Under the pieces are notes generated by a model, which made no database searches, was not told where the DNA came from, and was given only the letters and a program-made list of their open reading frames with translations. Made by a program: the position numbers and the translations under genes. Positions 24,886 through 27,881 of a stretch of DNA of 27,881 nucleotides are shown in pieces (the first letter of the stretch is position 1; every line of letters begins with the position of its first letter). Source of the stretch: an uncultured Collinsella sp. (lineage in GTDB: Bacteria; Actinomycetota; Coriobacteriia; Coriobacteriales; Coriobacteriaceae); contig UQNU01000029.1 of assembly GCA_900542555.1 (NCBI GenBank), positions 1 to 27,881 of the forward strand. Reading direction: 5' to 3'.

Positions 24886-25878
24886 ATGGATTCGAATCTC
24901 AAACAGCTGCTCTATACGCATACCGAGACCGAAGAGTGGCATCGCGCACATCCGGGAGAGCTCAGCCCGCGATATAACAGGGTGGAAACCACAACCATTA
25001 ACGGCGAAGAGGTCTATCTGTTTGATTGGAAAGAAACTCTCGACGAAAACCCCGTGGGCCTTATCAAGGAGTCGCGCTTTACCGATATTCCTCCTCATAT
25101 CAATCGGGATATGGAGCTTAACTACGTGTACGACGGCGTCTGCACGTTTATCGTCAACGGACGGCGGCTACTCCTTAAAAAGGGCGACGTGCTCATTTGC
25201 AACACCGGCGTAGTCAGAAGCGTTCCATACGTTAAGGGCGAGCATGATATCGTCATTTCGATCGTCTTCAAAAAAGAAATGTTCGATTCGTTGTTCCTGA
25301 GCCAGCTACCCGGCGCGTCACCATTAACGAGTCTTCTATTTGATTTTGTGTCCAAAAACCGCGAGGCCCGAAAATATCTCATTCTTCCAGAGGAATACGC
25401 CCGACATGCGCGACGCCTCATCGAGATGCTCTTTATCGAATATCACTTTAAAGATGCCTATTCCAATGAACTCATGAGGCACCTCGCCGTCAGCCTATTC
25501 CTTGTTCTCATTCGAGGACTGTACCGACGCTCCGCAACTGATAACCAGGCGATCATGTCGGACGAACGCATCGTGTCGATTCTGAATCATATTGAGCGAA
25601 GCTACGGCGACTGCACACTCGAAAGCATTGCGAGCGATACGGGTTATAGCACCAGCTATCTCAGCAGCTTGATCAAGCAAAAAACCGGCAAAACGTTTTC
25701 GCAAATCAAGCTCAACCAGCAGCTCACAGAGGCGGCATATCTTCTCAATAACACCGAGCGCAGCGTGCAGTATGTAGCCCGAAAAGTCGGCATCTCCAAC
25801 ATGTCATTCTTTTACTCAAAATTTAAAGAAGCATTCGGTGAAACGCCAGGTGCGTTCAGGACGCATCGGTCTAATTAA
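24886..25878 (+). CDS. AraC-family transcriptional regulator
   Basis: 330 residues. The N-terminal part (about 50-150) is a cupin-like sensor (FTDIPPHINRDMELNYVYDG, GRRLLLKKGDVLICNTG). The C-terminal part (about 229-328) is the double helix-turn-helix: TLESIASDTGYSTSYLSSLIKQKTGKTF for the first and SVQYVARKVGISNMSFFYSKFKEAFGETPGAFR for the second, the latter being the family signature. It is divergent from the bgl operon, so it probably activates it in response to a beta-glucoside or its phosphate. Start ATG 24886 follows TGGAG at 6 bases. It ends 8 bases from the convergent CPBP gene. Confidence 0.93.
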   Translation: MDSNLKQLLYTHTETEEWHRAHPGELSPRYNRVETTTINGEEVYLFDWKETLDENPVGLIKESRFTDIPPHINRDMELNYVYDGVCTFIVNGRRLLLKKGDVLICNTGVVRSVPYVKGEHDIVISIVFKKEMFDSLFLSQLPGASPLTSLLFDFVSKNREARKYLILPEEYARHARRLIEMLFIEYHFKDAYSNELMRHLAVSLFLVLIRGLYRRSATDNQAIMSDERIVSILNHIERSYGDCTLESIASDTGYSTSYLSSLIKQKTGKTFSQIKLNQQLTEAAYLLNNTERSVQYVARKVGISNMSFFYSKFKEAFGETPGAFRTHRSN

Positions 25879-25886
25879 AGGCGTTA

Positions 25887-26801
25887 TTACTCAGACCGAT
25901 CAGCTTCGCGCGACACGGGAATGCACAATCGAAGCAGCGAGCGCATCGCCTCTACCAGCAGAAAGCCGGCGATGCCAACCGTGACCACAACGTCGAGCGG
26001 TGTGCTCACAAACCACAGCAGTGCCATGAGATACGACCCGGCATTAAACGCAAAGTGCAGCAGAATCGTGTAGCGGAGCTTTCCGGTGGTCACGAGCACC
26101 CAACCAAAAATGAGGCCGGCGGCGCCCGCGTAGCAACCCTGCACCCAGTTCATGTGCATAAAGCCAAAGATGGCCGCCTGCAGCACAATCGCCGCGGCGA
26201 TACCCCACGTGCTCGGGGCCGCCCAGGGCACTATGGCGCCGTCCTGCGCGTTCGCGCGGCGCCGGCGCTTCCAGAGCGAACGGCACTGTGGATTAAACGC
26301 ACGCAGCGAAAACTCAAAGATGATGCCGCGCACCAGGAGCTCTTCGCAAAACGGAGCGCCGAGCACTGTGGTCAAGACCGCAAGAAGGCTGGTATCGCCC
26401 ATGCCCGTCTCCTCGACGAGATCGCTATAGTCTGCCGCGACCTCGGGCAGCAGCGACAGTACGCCGTCGCATAGGTAGCTAATGACCACCTGCATGGATA
26501 GGCCGATCACGACAACGCAGGCAATGCGCTTCCATGCCGCGCTTGCTCCCCCACCGAGCGGGCGCTCGCCTTGCCGGCGCGCCATGAAGGAGCGGGGCCA
26601 CAGATAACGCCACCACAGCAGCGCCATCAAAAATGACGCCGTCTGAGCGGCAGCCTGGAACCATTGGATATCGAGATTGTCGATCGGATAGCCCGTCAGC
26701 ACCGACACGGCATCGAGAACTGAAAGCAGAACCACGCTCAGGGCTATATCGGCAGCGACAACGCCAAAACAGGCAAGCGCCCACGCCATCGCATTGAGCA
26801 T
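25887..26801 (-). CDS. CPBP family intramembrane metalloprotease
   Basis: Membrane protein of 304 residues with about eight hydrophobic segments, of the CAAX protease/bacteriocin-processing (CPBP, Abi) family. Seen motifs: EELLVRG with E153, E154 and R158; FGFMHMNW with H216; HFAFNAG with H249 and N253. These are the three conserved active-site motifs, so it is likely an active glutamic-type or metal-dependent protease. A basic loop (WKRRRRANAQ, about 177-186) lies between motifs 1 and 2. Start ATG 26801 has AGGAGG 5 bases upstream; the frame continues to 26825 but has no ribosome site. No bacteriocin genes are near, so its substrate is unknown. Confidence 0.9.
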   Translation of the reverse strand: MLNAMAWALACFGVVAADIALSVVLLSVLDAVSVLTGYPIDNLDIQWFQAAAQTASFLMALLWWRYLWPRSFMARRQGERPLGGGASAAWKRIACVVVIGLSMQVVISYLCDGVLSLLPEVAADYSDLVEETGMGDTSLLAVLTTVLGAPFCEELLVRGIIFEFSLRAFNPQCRSLWKRRRRANAQDGAIVPWAAPSTWGIAAAIVLQAAIFGFMHMNWVQGCYAGAAGLIFGWVLVTTGKLRYTILLHFAFNAGSYLMALLWFVSTPLDVVVTVGIAGFLLVEAMRSLLRLCIPVSREADRSE

Positions 26802-26820
26802 GCCAACCTCCTCAAAACCC

Positions 26821-26879
26821 GGCACTTAGGGACGTTCCTTAACTGCCGGCAGAAAAAGAACGTCCCCAAGTGCCGGCAG
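26821..26879. repeat. Inverted repeat with GGGACGTTC arms
   Basis: GGCACTTAGGGACGTTC (26821-26837) pairs with 26858-26874 over 17 bases with one mismatch. The palindromic TGCCGGCAG occurs twice (26844-26852, 26871-26879), and TTTGGGACAGTC follows at about 26880-26891, inside the end of the antitoxin gene. It fills the gap between the antitoxin and CPBP genes, which read the same way. Confidence 0.75.
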
Positions 26880-26889
26880 TTTGGGACAG

Positions 26890-27093
26890 TCATTGTTGAT
26901 GAGAATCGGGCGCAGCGCCAAAAGCCCCGCTCGGCGAGATGTCGAACGGAAAGGTGCCGCAGCGATTGAAGGCGGCGATGAACATGCGGATGGCGTTGGA
27001 CGGCGTGGTGCCCACGAGCTGGGTTGCCGCCGCGAAGGCCGCCTTTTCCTCGGGCAAGACCTTCGCGACAACCGGGGTCATGTGTTCTGCCAT
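26890..27093 (-). CDS. RelB/DinJ family antitoxin (no toxin partner seen)
   Basis: 67 residues, start MAEHMTPVVAKVLPEE. The ribbon-helix-helix pattern is clear: a beta strand TPVVAKVL, helix EEKAAFAAATQLVG, then TTPSNAIRMFIAAFNRCGTFPFD, the typical DinJ/RelB ending of the DNA-binding part. In complete systems a RelE/YafQ/YoeB toxin follows within a few bases; here the stop is followed by an inverted repeat and then an unrelated protease gene. Start ATG 27093 has AAGGA about 8 bases upstream; the longer frame to 27168 is unsupported. A palindrome 115-140 bases upstream may be its operator. It may be a solitary antitoxin or a relic. Confidence 0.85.
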   Translation of the reverse strand: MAEHMTPVVAKVLPEEKAAFAAATQLVGTTPSNAIRMFIAAFNRCGTFPFDISPSGAFGAAPDSHQQ

Positions 27094-27206
27094 GGCGCTT
27101 CCTTTTTGAAACGACGGTGGTGCGGATGGATGCGGGCCACGCGGCTGGGCGACGGGCTGTGAAGGCAACCCGATTGGCCCGCATCTGGAGTTTGTTCTAC
27201 GGCGTT

Positions 27207-27251
27207 GGTATTACTTGGTATTCCTAAGTATTACCCCACAGATAGAATACC
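27207..27251 (-). promoter_or_regulatory. Operator-like palindrome upstream of the antitoxin
   Basis: GGTATTACTT (27207-27216) and AAGTATTACC (27226-27235) form an inverted repeat with one mismatch around GGTATTCCT; a further GAATACC is at 27245-27251. RelB/DinJ proteins bind such palindromes at their own promoters. The gap 27094-27308 otherwise shows no gene. Confidence 0.5.
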
Positions 27252-27308
27252 ATACCCGATCCCATGGAGACGGAGAAAAAACGGATCAATTTGTTGCTGA
27301 GTAAGTAT

Positions 27309-27831
27309 TTAGAGCGTGATGATGTCCGAGATATTGAGGGCCTGAGCGTCGACGGCATCGTGCGTAGCAAGCAACAGCATGCGGCCGTCGAGCAAGTCGC
27401 GCACGACCTCGGCGCATGCGTCGCGCGCAGCGATGTCTAGACCGGTAAAGGGCTCGTCCAGAATCACTGCGCCGCCCGGACACAGCAGGGCTCGGGCAAT
27501 CTCGACGCGACGGCGCTGCCCGCCCGAAAGCTCGGCCACACGAGCATGCACATCGACCCCCGGCACCAGCAGGCGCAACAGGGCCGCGGCACTCGAGGCG
27601 TCCACGCGCGCGTCGGCGCACACCAGCACGTTATCCAAAGCCGAGGCGCCCTCTACCAGGCGCACATCCTGAAACACCATGGAGCACGGCGCGCACTCCC
27701 CCGCCGCCAGCGCAAGCAGCGTCGACTTGCCCACGCCCGAGGTGCCCATCACGCAGGCGCGCCCACCGGCGGGCACACGAAGCACCAGTCCGTCGAGCGC
27801 CGGAGCCCAGGGAGCGCGATCGCCCACGGCG
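27309..27831 (-). CDS. ABC transporter ATP-binding protein (5' end lost)
   Basis: About 174 residues of an ABC ATPase. Seen: Walker A GTSGVGKST, Q-loop VFQDVRLVEGASALDNVL, signature LSGGQRRR, Walker B AVILDEPFTGLD and H-loop ATHDA. The stretch between Walker A and Q-loop is short, and the C-terminus ends soon after the H-loop, so this is a compact importer-type subunit, somewhat like the NitT/TauT group. The true N-terminus is missing: the reading frame upstream of 27831 is adapter sequence and its product (ending CIRDS) is not real. The permease and binding protein would lie beyond the contig end. Confidence 0.85.
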
Positions 27832-27881
27832 CTGTCTCTTATACACATCTCCGAGCCCACGAGACTCGACGTCATCTCGTA
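27832..27881. other. Illumina Nextera adapter sequence (assembly artefact)
   Basis: CTGTCTCTTATACACATCT (27832-27850) is the Nextera mosaic end, followed by CCGAGCCCACGAGAC (27851-27865), an eight-base index TCGACGTC and ATCTCGTA, the start of the P7 side. This is library adapter, not genome. It marks a contig end and creates false peptides in its frames. Confidence 0.97.

Noticed and set aside
1..27881. tRNA, rRNA, CRISPR array or transposase genes
   Set aside because: Read on both strands; no cloverleaf sequence, no regularly spaced repeats and no transposase motif was found.

Overview
The window reads as a GC-rich (about 60% by eye) chromosomal segment of an anaerobic actinobacterium of the class Coriobacteriia. 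Collinsella or a close relative is my best guess, from the gene set, the AddAB proteins, the extended -10 promoters and the intergenic repeats; no sequence search was possible. The right edge is an assembly end: the last 50 bases are Illumina Nextera adapter, so the final gene is cut by an artefact. The left edge cuts a SNF2-type helicase.

Layout. 1-466 (-): start of a SWIM-zinc-finger SNF2 helicase. 495-4298 (-): dnaE, replicative polymerase. 4399-4461: inverted repeat. 4474-11298 (-): addB then addA, the double-strand-break repair nuclease/helicase pair, 3 bases apart. 11483-11782 (-): YerC/TrpR-like regulator with a strong terminator. 12107-12472 (+): four-helix membrane protein of the YvlD/holin-4 type. 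12615-13043 (-) and 13297-14235 (+): an Rrf2 regulator divergent from cysK. 14418-15518 (+): mnmA. 15537-15599: a second copy of the inverted repeat. 15655-16698 (-): M42 aminopeptidase. 16699-17302: 600 bases without a gene but rich in palindromes and repeated motifs. 17303-18469 (-): fucO-type iron alcohol dehydrogenase. 18635-19351 (-): YoaK membrane protein. 19604-21745 (+): YgiQ radical SAM protein. 21872-24732 (-): 6-phospho-beta-glucosidase and a beta-glucoside PTS EIIBC, divergent from an AraC-type regulator (24886-25878, +). 25887-26801 (-): CPBP intramembrane protease. 26890-27093 (-): solitary RelB/DinJ antitoxin. 27309-27831 (-): 5'-truncated ABC ATPase.

How the genes work together. 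Three local units are clear. AddB and AddA form one complex. The Rrf2 protein probably senses redox, Fe-S or cysteine status and controls cysK across the shared intergenic region; MnmA, just downstream, takes cysteine-derived sulfur. The bgl cluster is a complete uptake-and-cleavage module for a beta-glucoside under an AraC activator, except that it needs an EIIA from elsewhere; it looks richer in A+T than its surroundings and may have been acquired. I see no phage, CRISPR array, transposase, tRNA or rRNA. No wholly new multi-gene system is evident. The most unusual content is non-coding: two families of dispersed inverted repeats, the motif-rich 16.7-17.3 kb gap, a terminator inside the mnmA leader, and paired operator-like palindromes.
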